A DNA stretch of 64,000 nucleotides from Micromonospora parathelypteridis. GTDB lineage: Bacteria; Actinomycetota; Actinomycetes; Mycobacteriales; Micromonosporaceae. A model generated the notes under the pieces. That model worked only from the letters and a program-made list of their open reading frames with translations. It searched no databases and was not told where the DNA came from. Each line of letters starts with the position of its first letter. The first letter of the stretch is position 1. The stretch covers positions 5,146,001 to 5,210,000 of the forward strand of contig NZ_JACHDP010000001.1 of NCBI RefSeq assembly GCF_014201145.1, written 5' to 3'. Shown piece by piece: positions 10,904 to 23,786 of the stretch. Made by a program: the position numbers and the translations under genes.

Positions 10904-11889
10904 CCACTGGATCGCTTACCGCTGGCCGTGCCAGGTTCCGGCTGCCGAGGCGGCAGATACCGGTCCTCGCGACGCTCGTCCTGCTCCTGGTGATGTACGG
11001 CATCGGGGTGTCCCAATACCAGGCGTTCTCCAACGTGCAGGTCATCTTCAACGTCTTCATCGACAACGGCTTCCTGCTCGTCGTCGCGGTGGGCATGACC
11101 TTCGTGATCCTCACCGGTGGCATCGACCTGTCGGTCGGATCGGTCGTCGCCATGACGGCGATGGTGTCGGCCTGGCTGCTCCAGGAGGGCCTGCCGGCGG
11201 CGCTGGTGCTCGTCATCGCCCTGCTCATCGGCCCGACGCTCGGTCTGCTGATGGGATGCGCAATCCACTTCTTCGAGATCCAGCCGTTCATCGTCACGCT
11301 CGCCGGAATGTTCTTCGCCCGGGGGATGTGCACGTTCATCTCCGGAGCGTCCATCCCGATCACGGACGGGTTCTGGACCAGGATGTCGCAGGAGCGGATC
11401 GGTGATCCGCGGGGCAACTTCGTGTCGATCAGCGTGCTCGTCGCCTTCGTCGTGGTCGCCATCGCGGCGTACGCGTTGGCCTACACCCGCCTGGGCCGCA
11501 ACGTGTACGCGATCGGCGGCAACCCCCAGTCGGCCCTGCTGATGGGCCTGCCGGTGGGGCGGACCCGGATCGCCGTCTACACGATCAGTGGCCTGTGCTC
11601 GGCCATCGGCGGCATCCTGCTGTCCTTCTACACCCTGTCCGGTGCCCCGCTGATCGCCGTGGGCATGGAATTGGACGTCATCGCCGCCGTCGTCATCGGT
11701 GGCACGGTGCTCACCGGCGGCGCCGGTTACATCTTCGGCACGGTGCTCGGCGTACTCGTCCTGGGCGTGATCCAGACCCTCATCACCTTCGATGGGAGCC
11801 TCAACTCCTGGTGGACCAAGATCGTGATCGGCAGCCTGCTGTTCGCGTTCATCCTCCTCCAGCGTCTCATCGGAATCCGTTACAAGTGA
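10900..11889 (+). CDS. Sugar ABC transporter permease 2 (YjfF-like)
   Basis: 329 residues; the ATG overlaps the stop of permease 1. It belongs to the RbsC family with G-G-I-D-L-S-V-G-S near residue 75 and [12 protein letters not shown] near 265. It is shorter than permease 1 and resembles YjfF of the E. coli ytfQRT-yjfF galactofuranose system. The four importer genes and the ara enzymes are in one strand-wise run, so this system most likely brings in L-arabinose (furanose form). araA begins 26 nt downstream. Confidence 0.92.
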   Translation: MTTGSLTAGRARFRLPRRQIPVLATLVLLLVMYGIGVSQYQAFSNVQVIFNVFIDNGFLLVVAVGMTFVILTGGIDLSVGSVVAMTAMVSAWLLQEGLPAALVLVIALLIGPTLGLLMGCAIHFFEIQPFIVTLAGMFFARGMCTFISGASIPITDGFWTRMSQERIGDPRGNFVSISVLVAFVVVAIAAYALAYTRLGRNVYAIGGNPQSALLMGLPVGRTRIAVYTISGLCSAIGGILLSFYTLSGAPLIAVGMELDVIAAVVIGGTVLTGGAGYIFGTVLGVLVLGVIQTLITFDGSLNSWWTKIVIGSLLFAFILLQRLIGIRYK

Positions 11890-11915
11890 CCGCCCCTCTC
11901 GCGGAAGGCAATCCC

Positions 11916-13418
11916 ATGGCACCACACACCGAACCCGAGATCTGGTTCCTCACCGGCAGCCAAGGCATGTACGGCGAGGAGACGCTCCGGCAGGTCGCCG
12001 AGCAGTCCCGTCAGATCGCGGCCGCGCTCGACGACTCACCGCAGATTCCCGCCCGAGTGGTCTGGAAGCCCGTCCTGACCAACAGTGGTGAGATCCTGCA
12101 GGTCTGCCGGGACGCTGCCGCCCAGGGCGCCATCGGGGTGATCGCGTGGATGCACACCTTCTCTCCGGCGAAGATGTGGATCTCTGGTCTGGACGCGCTG
12201 CAGACGCCGCTGCTGCACCTGCACACGCAGGCCAACGTCCTGCTGCCGTGGAACGACATCGACATGGACTTCATGAACCTGAACCAGGCGGCGCACGGCG
12301 ACCGCGAGTTCGGGTACATCCAGACTCGTCTCGGTGTGGCCCGCAAGACGGTGGCCGGGCACGTCAGTGACCCGCGAGTGACCACGCGGGTCGGGGCGTG
12401 GGCGCGCGCGGCGCTCGGCTGGTCGGCGATGCGGTCGCTGCGTCTGGCCCGTTTCGGCGACAACATGCGCGACGTCGCGGTGACCGAGGGCGACAAGGTC
12501 GAGGCGGAGCTGCGGTTCGGGGTCTCGGTCAACACCTACGGCGTCAACGACCTGGTCAAGGTGGTCGGCGAGGTCACCGACGCGCAGGTGGACGACCTGG
12601 TCAAGGAGTACGAGGACACCTACCGCATCGGCGGTGAACTGCTGCCCGGCGGTGAGCGGCACGACTCGTTGCGGTACGCGGCACGCCTGGAACTCGGCAT
12701 GCGCACGTTCCTGGACGCTGGCGGTTTCCGGGCGTTCACCACGAACTTCGAGGACCTCGGAGGTCTTCGCCAGCTGCCGGGCATCGCCGTGCAGCGGCTG
12801 ATGGCGGACGGCTACGGCTTCGGTGGCGAGGGCGACTGGAAGACCTCCGTCCTGGTCCGCACCCTCAAGGCGATGTCGGTGGGCGTGGACGGCGGCACGT
12901 CGTTCATGGAGGACTACACCTACGACCTCACTCCGGGTCAGGAGTTGGTGCTCGGCGCCCACATGCTCGAGGTCTGTCCGACCATCGCGTCCGACGTGCC
13001 CAACGTGGAGATCCACCCGCTGAGCATCGGCGGGCGGGAGGACCCGGTCCGTCTCGTGTTCGACGCGGCGCCCGGGCCGGCGGTGGTGCTCGGACTGGCC
13101 GACATGGGGGAGCGCTTCCGTCTCGTGGCCAACGAGATCGACGTGGTGTCTCCGCCGCAGCCGCTGCGCCGGCTGCCGGTCGCCCGAGCCGTCTGGCGTC
13201 CGCGACCCGACCTGCCGGTGTCGGCCGAGGCGTGGATCACCGCTGGAGCGCCGCACCACACCGTGCTGTCGCAGGCGGTGGGGGTGGAGGAGTTGCACGA
13301 CCTCGCCGAGATGAGCCGCACCGAACTCGTCGTCATCGACGCCGACACGGAGCCCCGCCGCTTCGCAGACGAGATCCGCTGGAACCAGGCCTACTACCGG
13401 TTGGCCCGCGGCTTCTGA
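11916..13418 (+). CDS. araA: L-arabinose isomerase
   Basis: 500 residues, equal to E. coli AraA. The ATG at 11916 follows GGAAGG. It interconverts L-arabinose and L-ribulose using Mn2+, the first step of the pathway. Metal and catalytic residues are present: Glu305 (G-G-E-G-D-W-K-T), Glu332 (F-M-E-D-Y-T-Y), His349 (L-G-A-H-M-L-E) and a His pair at 447-448 (G-A-P-H-H-T). The N-terminal W-F-L-T-G-S-Q motif is classic. Having araA last, after the transporter, is an unusual order, but all three enzymes needed to reach xylulose-5-P are present. A strong terminator follows. Confidence 0.97.
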   Translation: MAPHTEPEIWFLTGSQGMYGEETLRQVAEQSRQIAAALDDSPQIPARVVWKPVLTNSGEILQVCRDAAAQGAIGVIAWMHTFSPAKMWISGLDALQTPLLHLHTQANVLLPWNDIDMDFMNLNQAAHGDREFGYIQTRLGVARKTVAGHVSDPRVTTRVGAWARAALGWSAMRSLRLARFGDNMRDVAVTEGDKVEAELRFGVSVNTYGVNDLVKVVGEVTDAQVDDLVKEYEDTYRIGGELLPGGERHDSLRYAARLELGMRTFLDAGGFRAFTTNFEDLGGLRQLPGIAVQRLMADGYGFGGEGDWKTSVLVRTLKAMSVGVDGGTSFMEDYTYDLTPGQELVLGAHMLEVCPTIASDVPNVEIHPLSIGGREDPVRLVFDAAPGPAVVLGLADMGERFRLVANEIDVVSPPQPLRRLPVARAVWRPRPDLPVSAEAWITAGAPHHTVLSQAVGVEELHDLAEMSRTELVVIDADTEPRRFADEIRWNQAYYRLARGF

Positions 13419-13442
13419 CCCGCGCGGCCCGGCCGCGTCCAT

Positions 13443-13495
13443 GACGGGTGGTCCGTCCCTGCCTGCGTTTCCGAGGCAGGGGTGGGCCACCCGTC
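13443..13495. terminator. Strong two-part hairpin terminator of the arabinose operon
   Basis: The outer stem GACGGGTGG/CCACCCGTC (13443-13451 with 13487-13495) encloses an inner stem CCCTGCCT/AGGCAGGG (13457-13464 with 13474-13481). TCTTGTG follows. It lies 25 nt after araA and closes the 8.8-kb operon. Confidence 0.85.
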
Positions 13496-13537
13496 TTGTG
13501 TGCGCCTGGCACCACCACGAGCCGACTGGGTTACGTC

Positions 13538-13566
13538 TTGACTCAGGACGTGTTATCGCTCACAGT
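13538..13566 (+). promoter_or_regulatory. Putative promoter with LacI-type operator upstream of the GH43 gene
   Basis: TTGACT (13538-13543) is spaced 17 nt from CACAGT (13561-13566), a weak -10. The operator TGTTATCGCTCACA occupies 13551-13564, in the same place relative to the -35 box as at the araB and ChvE-type promoters. The rest of the gap (13419-13760) holds the araA terminator and a second operator at 13662. Confidence 0.6.
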
Positions 13567-13661
13567 GTATAGCTAAGACAGTCGATGTCTGTGGCTGGCC
13601 CGGCCGCGATCACGTTCCTCCCCGTGTGCGGCAGATCATCGCCACGAACCACGGTGAGTGA

Positions 13662-13675
13662 TGTTAGCGATCACA
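13662..13675. promoter_or_regulatory. Second LacI-type operator upstream of the GH43 gene (TGTTAGCGATCACA)
   Basis: It matches TGTKANCGNTNACA and lies 111 bp downstream of the first site and 85 bp before the GH43 start. A bound repressor here could act as a roadblock or loop with 13551. Confidence 0.6.
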
Positions 13676-13760
13676 TGTGGCGACTCGGCCAGCTCTGCAC
13701 ACCGCCCGGTGCCGCAGATGACGACCCAGACCGTTCGGTTCGCATCGTCGGAGGAGGATC

Positions 13761-15860
13761 ATGGTTGCCATCGGTCGGGTTTCCGGGACAGCGCCATCAG
13801 CGCGGAGACGTGGGTGGCTGTCGCGAGTCGCCGCCGCCGCGGTCGCGGTGGTGGTGGGCGGCGCGCTGGCGGCGGTCGCGCCGACGCCGGCGTCGGCCGC
13901 GACGGTGGACACCAATGCGTGGTACGTGTTGGTGAACCGCAACAGCGGCAAGGCGCTGGACGTCTACAACCAGGCGACGAACGACGGTGCGCGCATCACC
14001 CAGTGGGCGCGTAACGACGGTGCGTGGCAGCAGTGGCAGTTCGTGGACTCCGGTGGTGGCTACTACCGGTTGAAGTCGCGACACTCGGGCAAGGTGCTCG
14101 ACGTCTACAACCTCTCGACCGTGAACGGCGCGTCGATCGTGCAGTGGGCGGACGGCAACGGGGCCAACCAGCAGTTCCGCTTGGCGGACTCGTCCGGTGG
14201 TTACGTCCGGCTGATCAACCGGAACAGCAACAAGGCAGTGGAGATCCAGAACGCGTCGACCGCCGACGGTGGCAACGTCGTGCAGTACGACGACTGGGGT
14301 GGCAACAACCAGCAGTGGCAACTCGTCGCCGTCGGCGGCAGCAACCCCGGCAACCCCGGCACGTCGTACTCGAACCCGACGGTCTGGCAGGACTTCGCCG
14401 ACGTCGACATCATCCGGGTGGACAACGCCTACTACCTGTCGGCGTCCACCATGCACTACTCGCCGGGCGCGCCGGTCCTGCGCTCGTACGACCTGGTGAA
14501 CTGGGAGTTCGCCGGTCACTCCGTGCCCCGGCTCGACTTCGGGTCGAAATACGACCTGAGCGGCGGTCACGCGTACGTCGACGGAATCTGGGCCTCCACG
14601 TTGAACTACCGGCCGAGCAACCGGACGTACTACTGGGCCGGGTGCATCGACTTCGCGCAGACCCACATCTACACCGCGTCCGCCGTCGACGGCGCCTGGA
14701 GCAAGCACACCACCATTCCCAACTGTTACTACGACGCCGGGATGCTGATCGACGACAACGACACCATGTACGTGGCGTACGGCAACGGCACCATCAGCGT
14801 CGCGCAACTGTCCGCCGACGGGAAGTCCCAGGTGCGCGCCCAGCAGGTCTACACCACGCCGTCGAGCATCGGGACGCTGGAGGGCGCGCGCTTCTACAAG
14901 CGCAACGGCGCCTACTACATCTGGCTCACCCGCCCGGCCAACGGCCAGTACGTGCTGAAGTCGACAAACGGTCCGTTCGGCCCGTACGAGCAGCGTCAGG
15001 TGCTGCTCAACCTGCCCGGCCCGATCTCCGGCGGCGGTGTGCCGCACCAGGGTGGGCTGGTGCAGACCCAGAACGGCGACTGGTACTACCTGGCCTTCGT
15101 CGACGCGTACCCCGGTGGTCGGATGCCGGCCATGGCCCCGATCACCTGGACCGGCGACGGCTGGCCCGTGCTGCAGACGGTCAACGGCGCGTGGGGCAAC
15201 TCGTACCCGAAGCCGAACCTGCCCGCGCCGCCCCGAACGGTCAAGCCGCTCACCGGCACCGACACGTTCGCCGGCACCACTCTCGGCCCGCAGTGGGAGT
15301 GGAACCACAACCCCGACAACAGCAGGTGGTCGGTCAACAACGCACTGAGCCTGCAGACCGCCACCGTCACCGGCGACCTGTACGCCGCGCGTAACACGTT
15401 GACCCACCGGATCCAGGGCCCCACTTCGACCGCCACCATCGAGTTGGAGTACTCCACGATGCGCGACGGTGATCGCACCGGTCTGGCGGTGCTGCGCAAC
15501 TCGTCGGCCTGGATCGGGGTCCGACGGGACAACGGGTCCACACGTCTGGTCATGCAGAACGGCCTGACGATGGACGGCAACTGGAACACCACCAGCACCG
15601 GCAGCGAGGTGGCGAGCACCGCCGTCTCCGGCGGCCGGATCTGGTTGCGCGCCAACGCCGACATCAGACCCGGGTCCGGCCGGCAGGCTCGCTTCTCGTA
15701 CAGCACGGACGGGGTCAACTTCACCTCGTTCGGCAACGCCCTGACCCTGGAGAACAACTGGCAGTTCTTCATGGGCTATCGGTTCGCCGTCTTCAACCAC
15801 GCGACCCAGGCGCTCGGCGGTGCGGTCACCGTGCGTCGGTTCGATCTGACGACACCATGA
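13761..15860 (+). CDS. Secreted GH43-family glycosidase (arabinan/xylan-active) with N-terminal ricin-type module
   Basis: 699 residues; ATG behind GGAGGA. Signal peptide about 1-46 (basic start, Ala/Val core, ending S-A-A). Residues ~50-190 are a ricin-B-like CBM13 domain with repeated Q-x-W-like motifs (Q-Q-W-Q-F, Q-Q-F-R-L, Q-Q-W-Q-L). A Gly/Asn/Pro linker leads to a GH43 propeller (~200-490) with the base Asp in F-A-D-V-D, a second Asp in Y-Y-D-A-G-M and the acid Glu in L-E-G-A-R-F-Y-K. The last ~200 residues form a concanavalin-like GH43 C-terminal domain. Two LacI-type operators precede it. It would release arabinose or xylose from polysaccharide outside the cell; exact bond specificity cannot be read. 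Confidence 0.9.
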   Translation: MVAIGRVSGTAPSARRRGWLSRVAAAAVAVVVGGALAAVAPTPASAATVDTNAWYVLVNRNSGKALDVYNQATNDGARITQWARNDGAWQQWQFVDSGGGYYRLKSRHSGKVLDVYNLSTVNGASIVQWADGNGANQQFRLADSSGGYVRLINRNSNKAVEIQNASTADGGNVVQYDDWGGNNQQWQLVAVGGSNPGNPGTSYSNPTVWQDFADVDIIRVDNAYYLSASTMHYSPGAPVLRSYDLVNWEFAGHSVPRLDFGSKYDLSGGHAYVDGIWASTLNYRPSNRTYYWAGCIDFAQTHIYTASAVDGAWSKHTTIPNCYYDAGMLIDDNDTMYVAYGNGTISVAQLSADGKSQVRAQQVYTTPSSIGTLEGARFYKRNGAYYIWLTRPANGQYVLKSTNGPFGPYEQRQVLLNLPGPISGGGVPHQGGLVQTQNGDWYYLAFVDAYPGGRMPAMAPITWTGDGWPVLQTVNGAWGNSYPKPNLPAPPRTVKPLTGTDTFAGTTLGPQWEWNHNPDNSRWSVNNALSLQTATVTGDLYAARNTLTHRIQGPTSTATIELEYSTMRDGDRTGLAVLRNSSAWIGVRRDNGSTRLVMQNGLTMDGNWNTTSTGSEVASTAVSGGRIWLRANADIRPGSGRQARFSYSTDGVNFTSFGNALTLENNWQFFMGYRFAVFNHATQALGGAVTVRRFDLTTP

Positions 15861-15889
15861 CGCCAGTCACACGGCGATCGGTCTGACCG

Positions 15890-15920
15890 GTGGCGCTTGC
15901 CGCACCGCGGCAAGCGCCAC
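15890..15920. terminator. Perfect 14-bp hairpin terminator after the GH43 gene
   Basis: GTGGCGCTTGCCGC (15890-15903) pairs with GCGGCAAGCGCCAC (15907-15920) around a 3-nt loop, 29 nt after the stop. The remaining gap to 16154 shows no gene and no copy of the shared operator, so the regulator downstream may be expressed independently of it. Confidence 0.88.
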
Positions 15921-16154
15921 ACGTCGTTGGCCGCGTACTCGGTGCGAGGATTGCGTTGTACGGCTGCGGCACCTCCACAGTCCGCCCACAGCCGTGCCGA
16001 GACCGGGGCGGTAACTGGCGTAGACTGACGGCGATCCAGCGCTGGTCACCTGGGATTCAGCACCGGCGTGGTGGCTGAGCGAGAGGTGATCGGGCCGGGC
16101 CGCTCCAGTCGACGTCGGCGGGTCGCGGGCCGGCGGTGTAGCGGGGGGAGTGCA

Positions 16155-17162
16155 ATGGCCGTCCACGGTCCCGCGATGACGGACGTCGCTCGTCTGGCCG
16201 GTGTCTCCCATCAGACGGTGTCGCGGGTGCTCAACGGGCACCCCAACGTCCGTGAGCAGACCCGGCTGCGGGTCCGGGCGGCGATCGCCGAGCTCGGCTA
16301 TCGCCCGAACGGCGCGGCTCGCGCCCTGGTGACCGGCCGATCTCAGGTCATCGGCGTCGTCGCGCAGAACACGACGCTCTACGGTCCGGCGTCGCTGTTG
16401 GCCGCCTTGGAGCAGACCGCCGCCGAAGAGGGTTTCGCGGTCAGTGTCGGCAGCGTGCGTAATCTGGACCACGGTTCCATCTCGGCCGCCGTGGAGCGGC
16501 ACCTGTCGCACCGGGTCGCCGGCATCGTGGTCATCGCGCCGGTGGAGTCGGCGGGCGAGGCACTGGAACACCTGCCCAAGGATGTCCCGCTGGTCACGGT
16601 CGACGGTGACCCGAGCCGGCCGGTGCCGTTGGTGACGGTCGACCAGGTGGCGGGCGCCCGGGCGGCGACCCAGCATCTACTTGACGCCGGGCATCGCACC
16701 GTCTGGCACGTGTCGGGGCCGTCCGACTGGTTCGACAGCGTCGGCCGGATCGACGGTTGGCGGCAGGCACTGCTGGCAGCCGGGGTTGAACCGCCGCCGC
16801 TGATGCCGGGGGACTGGTCCGCAGCCTCGGGTTACCGGAGTGGGCAGATGTTGGCGCGGATGCCGGAGGTCACCGCGGTCTTCACCGCCAACGACCATCT
16901 CGCGCTGGGCGTGCTGCGGGCGTTGCACGAGTTCGGCCGACGAGTGCCGGACGAGATCAGCGTGGTCGGCTTCGACGATGTTCCGGAGGCGGCCTACTTC
17001 ATTCCGCCGCTGACCACCGTTCGTCCGGACTTCGACGCGGTGGCGCGGGCGAGCCTGCAGATGCTGCTGGCCCAGATCGAGTCGGGCACCGGTGGGGCGT
17101 TGCGGCAGACCATCGCCCCGGCTCTGGTCGCCCGCGAGAGCGTCGCCCCACCGCGTCACTGA
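16155..17162 (+). CDS. LacI-family transcriptional regulator, probable repressor of the arabinose regulon
   Basis: 335 residues from the ATG at 16155, chosen because GGGGGGAG lies just upstream and the family's N-terminal helix-turn-helix then sits at residues 8-30 (T-D-V-A-R-L-A-G-V-S-H-Q-T-V-S-R-V-L-N-G). A hinge helix (N-G-A-A-R-A-L-V) follows near 50, and 60-335 are the periplasmic-binding-like sensor domain (Peripla_BP_3) with V-V-G-F-D-D-V-P-E-A near the end. LacI proteins bind palindromes centred on CG; seven TGTKANCGNTNACA sites flank this gene. The inducer is probably L-arabinose or a derivative (inference). It sits between the two secreted glycosidases. Confidence 0.9.
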   Translation: MAVHGPAMTDVARLAGVSHQTVSRVLNGHPNVREQTRLRVRAAIAELGYRPNGAARALVTGRSQVIGVVAQNTTLYGPASLLAALEQTAAEEGFAVSVGSVRNLDHGSISAAVERHLSHRVAGIVVIAPVESAGEALEHLPKDVPLVTVDGDPSRPVPLVTVDQVAGARAATQHLLDAGHRTVWHVSGPSDWFDSVGRIDGWRQALLAAGVEPPPLMPGDWSAASGYRSGQMLARMPEVTAVFTANDHLALGVLRALHEFGRRVPDEISVVGFDDVPEAAYFIPPLTTVRPDFDAVARASLQMLLAQIESGTGGALRQTIAPALVARESVAPPRH

Positions 17163-17273
17163 CGGCGGCACGCTGCCGAAACGCCCTGCTTCTTCGCGGG
17201 TTCGATAAGACACCTTCTCAATCGATCGAAGCCGATGTCGATCGATGGTTTGCGATGCGGCGACCACAAGGTA

Positions 17274-17302
17274 TTGAACCTCATGAAATGTCGCCGTAAC
17301 AT
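17274..17302 (+). promoter_or_regulatory. Putative promoter of the GH27 gene
   Basis: TTGAAC (17274-17279), a 17-nt spacer and TAACAT (17297-17302) make a sigma-70-type promoter about 100 nt upstream of the start codon. The operator at 17315 follows immediately. Confidence 0.6.
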
Positions 17303-17314
17303 GATGGACGTCTC

Positions 17315-19048
<1,734 letters not shown>

Positions 19049-19107
19049 TCGACCGGGTCCGTCGAGCGACCGGGTCGCGGCAGCCCACCTGATCCAGCCG
19101 CGTTGTT

Positions 19108-19143
19108 GGTGCCCGCGGACGACGCCCGTCGTCTGCGGGCACC
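19108..19143. terminator. Hairpin terminator after the GH27 gene
   Basis: A 16-bp stem (19108-19123 with 19128-19143) with one G-T wobble around a GCCC loop, 60 nt after the stop. The remainder of the 19049-19361 gap contains only the promoter/operator at 19274. Confidence 0.8.
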
Positions 19144-19273
19144 TGTCGCGCCGGCCGCCTACACCCATGGTGGCCGCCGTCACGATCCCAGGTAGGGTCC
19201 GGTCTTGCCGTCGGTCGAACCCCTCGGGACGCCTCCGTTACGAGACCGTGACACCGGTATTTCGGATCAAGTG

Positions 19274-19301
19274 TTGACGTGCCCTATGTGAGCGCTAACA
19301 C
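19274..19301 (+). promoter_or_regulatory. Promoter with overlapping LacI-type operator of the ChvE/GguAB-type importer
   Basis: TTGACG (19274-19279) and TAACAC (19296-19301) are separated by 16 nt. The operator TGTGAGCGCTAACA spans 19287-19300 and overlaps the -10 box. Layout and sequence are almost the same as at the araB promoter (4545-4573). Confidence 0.72.
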
Positions 19302-19361
19302 TACCCGAAAGATGACAGTTGGCCCCGGCAGTCGGCGGGGGAGTCCGGAGAGGAGAAGCCC

Positions 19362-20504
19362 GTGGGCAGGAAATTCCTGGTTGCTCTCGGCGGCGCGATG
19401 CTGACGCTGAGTATGGCGGCGTGCAGTGGCGGGGGTGCTGGCAGCGGTGGTGACAAGAGTGGCGACAAGCCCTCGGACCTGACCATCGGCGTCTCGATGC
19501 CGACCCAGACCTCGGAGCGGTGGATCGCCGACGGCAACGCGGTGAAGTCGAAGCTGGAGGCGAAGGGCTACAAGGTCGACCTCCAGTACGCCGGCGACGA
19601 CATCCCCACCCAGTCGCAGCAGGTCGACCAGATGATCACCCAGGGCGCGGATGTCCTGGTCATCGCGGCGATCGACGGCACGGCGCTCAACAGCCAGCTG
19701 CAGGCCGCCGCGGCTGCGAAGATCCCGGTGATCTCCTACGACCGGCTGATCCGCGGTAGCAAGGACGTCGACTTCTACGTCAGCTTCGACAACTACAAGG
19801 TTGGCGTCGCCCAGGGCACCGCGCTGCTCGTCGGTCTCGGCCTGCTGAACAAGGACGGCTCGAAGGGCACGGCCAAGGGGCCGCTGAACGTCGAGCTCTT
19901 CGCCGGGTCGCTGGACGACAACAACACCCAGTACTTCTACGGCGGCGCGATGGACACGTTGAAGCCGTTCATCGACGACGGCACGCTGATCGTCAAGTCC
20001 AAGCAGACCACCCCCGAGCAGGTAGCCATCCTGCGGTGGCAGCAGGAGACCGCGCAGAAGCGGATGGAGAACCTGCTCACCTCCAGCTACAACGACGGCT
20101 CGAAGGTCGACGGGGTGCTGTCGCCGTACGACGGCATCTCCCGGGGCATCATCACCGCCCTGCAGAACGCCGGCTACGGCAGCGGCGCGAAGAAGCTCCC
20201 GGTCGTCACCGGCCAGGACGCGGAGATCGCCTCGATCAAGCTGATCAATGACGGCGTGCAGGGCTCCACGATCTTCAAGGACACCCGCCTGCTGGCCGAC
20301 CAGGCCGTGAACGCCGCCGAGGCGTTCCTGCAGAAGAAGCAGCCGCAGGCCAACGACACGAAGACGTACAACAATGGTGTCAAGGTCGTCCCGGCGTACC
20401 TGCTGCCGTTCGCGACCGTCTACAAGGACGACATCAAGGCGACGCTGATCGACTCCGGCTACTGGACGGCGGAAGAGGTCGCCGCCGGCCAGGCCAAGAA
20501 GTAA
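19362..20504 (+). CDS. Multiple-sugar ABC transporter substrate-binding lipoprotein (ChvE-like)
   Basis: 380 residues from the GTG at 19362, preceded by GGAGAGGAG. Lipoprotein signal with lipobox M-A-A-C near residue 21, then a Gly/Ser linker. The mature protein is a Peripla_BP_4 sugar-binding fold of the ChvE type: G-V-S-M-P-T-Q-T-S-E-R-W, Y-D-R-L-I-R-G-S-K-D-V-D-F-Y-V-S-F-D-N near 125-145, G-S-L-D-D-N-N near 185 and V-T-G-Q-D-A-E near 285. ChvE family members bind several aldoses, including arabinose, xylose, galactose and glucose. A paralog with the same motifs is at 55946. A 15-bp hairpin separates it from the ATPase gene. Confidence 0.93.
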   Translation: MGRKFLVALGGAMLTLSMAACSGGGAGSGGDKSGDKPSDLTIGVSMPTQTSERWIADGNAVKSKLEAKGYKVDLQYAGDDIPTQSQQVDQMITQGADVLVIAAIDGTALNSQLQAAAAAKIPVISYDRLIRGSKDVDFYVSFDNYKVGVAQGTALLVGLGLLNKDGSKGTAKGPLNVELFAGSLDDNNTQYFYGGAMDTLKPFIDDGTLIVKSKQTTPEQVAILRWQQETAQKRMENLLTSSYNDGSKVDGVLSPYDGISRGIITALQNAGYGSGAKKLPVVTGQDAEIASIKLINDGVQGSTIFKDTRLLADQAVNAAEAFLQKKQPQANDTKTYNNGVKVVPAYLLPFATVYKDDIKATLIDSGYWTAEEVAAGQAKK

Positions 20505-20510
20505 GTCATT

Positions 20511-20543
20511 CGTCGGGCCCGGCGGTCACCGCCGGGCCCGACG
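20511..20543. terminator. Perfect 15-bp hairpin between binding-protein and ATPase genes
   Basis: 20511-20525 pairs perfectly with 20529-20543 around a 3-nt TCA loop, 6 nt after the stop. No T-run follows. As an attenuator or 3' mRNA stabiliser it would raise binding-protein levels above those of the ATPase and permease. Confidence 0.8.
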
Positions 20544-20582
20544 CGTTGGCGTACCGCGTCCAGACCTGACGGAGGACAGACC

Positions 20583-22117
<1,535 letters not shown>

Positions 22118-22121
<4 letters not shown>

Positions 22122-23368
22122 CCAGCATCAAGACCCCCTCGACGGAGCGCCCGACGCCCCCGGACAGCACACCCGCCGCCGCCCTGCACAGCGGGACGAA
22201 CGACCTGCGGGCGCTGGTGTTGAACAACCTGCGGCAGAGCGGGATCTACGTCGCCCTGGTCGTCATCGTCGCGCTCTTCGCGATCATGACCGACGGGGTG
22301 TTGCTGAGCCCCGGCAACATCACCAACATCGTCCTCCAGTACTCGTACATCCTGGTGCTCGCGATCGGGATGGTCATCCTGATCATCGGCGGCCACATCG
22401 ACCTGTCGGTCGGATCGGTCGTCGCGTTGACCGGAGCGGTGTCCGCCGTCCTGGTGATCCAGCAGGGCCATCCCTGGTGGGTTGGCGTGCTGGCCGCGCT
22501 GGCCGTCGGCATCGTGGTGGGCGCGTGGCACGGATTCTGGGTGGCGTACGCCGGCATTCCGGCCTTCATCGTGACCCTGGCCGGAATGCTGCTGTTCCGG
22601 GGCCTCACCCTGCGGGTGCTCGACAACATCTCGCTGTCGCCGTTCCCGTCCGAATACCAGCAGGTCGCGGCGGGCTTCCTCAACGGGCTGCTCGGTGGGG
22701 AGGGCTACGACGCCTTCACGTTGCTGATCGGCGCCGTCGCCGTGGCCGGGTACGCGGTGAGTGGCTTCCGCACCCGCGTGGCGCGCATCCGCTACCAGCA
22801 GCCGGTCGAGTCGTTCCCGCTGTTCGTCGCCCGGGTCGTGCTGGTCGGCGCGGTCATCATGTACTTCGCGTGGCAGTTGGCGCACGCCCGTGGGTTGCCG
22901 ATCGTGCTGATCATCCTTGCCGTCCTCGTGCTGGTCTACGGCCTGCTCACCCGGCGTACGGTGTTCGGTCGGCAGGTCTACGCGATCGGCGGCAACCTGT
23001 CGGCGGCGGCGCTGTCCGGGGTGAAGGTCCGCACCGTCAACTTCTGGATGTTCGTCAACATGGGCTTCCTGGCGGCGGTGGCCGGCGTCATCTACTCCTC
23101 GCGGTCGAACGGCGCCCAGCCTGCCGCCGGCAACATGTTCGAGCTGGACGCGATCGCCGCTGCCTTCATCGGCGGCGCGGCGGTCACCGGTGGCGTGGGC
23201 ACCGTGGTGGGCGCGATGGTCGGCGGTCTGATCATGGCGGTGATGAGCAACGGCATGCAGCTGATGGGTGTCGACCAGTCGACCCAGTCGGTGGTGAAGG
23301 GCCTCGTCCTGCTCGTCGCGGTCGCCTTCGACGTCTACAACAAGCGCCGCGCCGGCACGGCCCGCTGA
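22118..23368 (+). CDS. Multiple-sugar ABC transporter permease (GguB-like)
   Basis: 416 residues from a GTG that overlaps the ATPase stop (GTGA). RbsC-family permease with an N-terminal soluble tail of ~40 residues (Thr/Pro/Ala-rich), about ten hydrophobic segments, [10 protein letters not shown] near residue 90, and I-G-G-A-A-V-T-G-G near 350. A longer cytoplasmic loop around 215-240 ([14 protein letters not shown]) is typical of GguB/MmsB compared with RbsC. A single permease implies a homodimer. A strong terminator follows 17 nt after the stop. Confidence 0.93.
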
Positions 23369-23385
23369 CGTCGTAACAACACGAC

Positions 23386-23420
23386 CGTGGCCCCTGCCCG
23401 CCTCTGCGGGCGGGGCCACG
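23386..23420. terminator. Hairpin terminator of the ChvE/GguAB-type operon
   Basis: CGTGGCCCC (23386-23394) with GGGGCCACG (23412-23420), a one-base bulge (23395), then GCCCGC/GCGGGC (23396-23401 with 23406-23411) around a CTCT loop. Total 15 bp. It closes the regulon region. Confidence 0.85.
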
Positions 23421-23541
23421 CGTCGGTAGGCCGCAGTGCGCCCGTCTCCGCGCCCTGCGTCGGCCTTCGGCACTTCGCCGACCGAGGAGTCCCTACGGCG
23501 ATGCCTGAGCCGCCCCGCGGGGTCGACCCACCTGACGGCAC

Positions 23542-23706
23542 CCCTGTAGAGCTGCCCCAGATATGGACCGCGCCCTGCGGAGGTGGCTGCGGCTTGCGGT
23601 GCTTGCGGTGCCTGCGGAGCTTGCGGTGTTTGCGGTGCTTGCTGTGCCTGCGGCGCTCGCGGTGATCCGGTCGGGGCCGCCCCACAACTGGGGCAGCTCT
23701 ACAGGG
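23542..23706. repeat. 165-bp element bounded by 19-bp perfect inverted repeats
   Basis: CCCTGTAGAGCTGCCCCAG (23542-23560) is exactly inverted at 23688-23706. The 127 bp between them hold a 9-bp tandem repeat. There is no open frame of merit and no transposase. Flanking bases show no obvious target duplication. It could be a MITE-like or REP-like element, or a very long transcriptional hairpin between converging units. The gap 23421-23786 holds nothing else recognisable. Confidence 0.85.
23592..23663. repeat. 9-bp tandem repeat, eight units
   Basis: Eight consecutive 9-bp units with consensus GCTTGCGGT, several diverged by one or two bases (GCCTGCGGA, GTTTGCGGT, GCTCGCGGT). They lie inside the 165-bp inverted-repeat element. 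Read in one frame they would give L-A-V repeats, but no gene is apparent. Confidence 0.85.
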
Positions 23707-23786
23707 AACCGGACACACCCTGGCAGCGCCAGGGAGCGACGCGGACGATCCCGCTGCGCCGCGCACGGCGCAGCGGGATCACGCGG

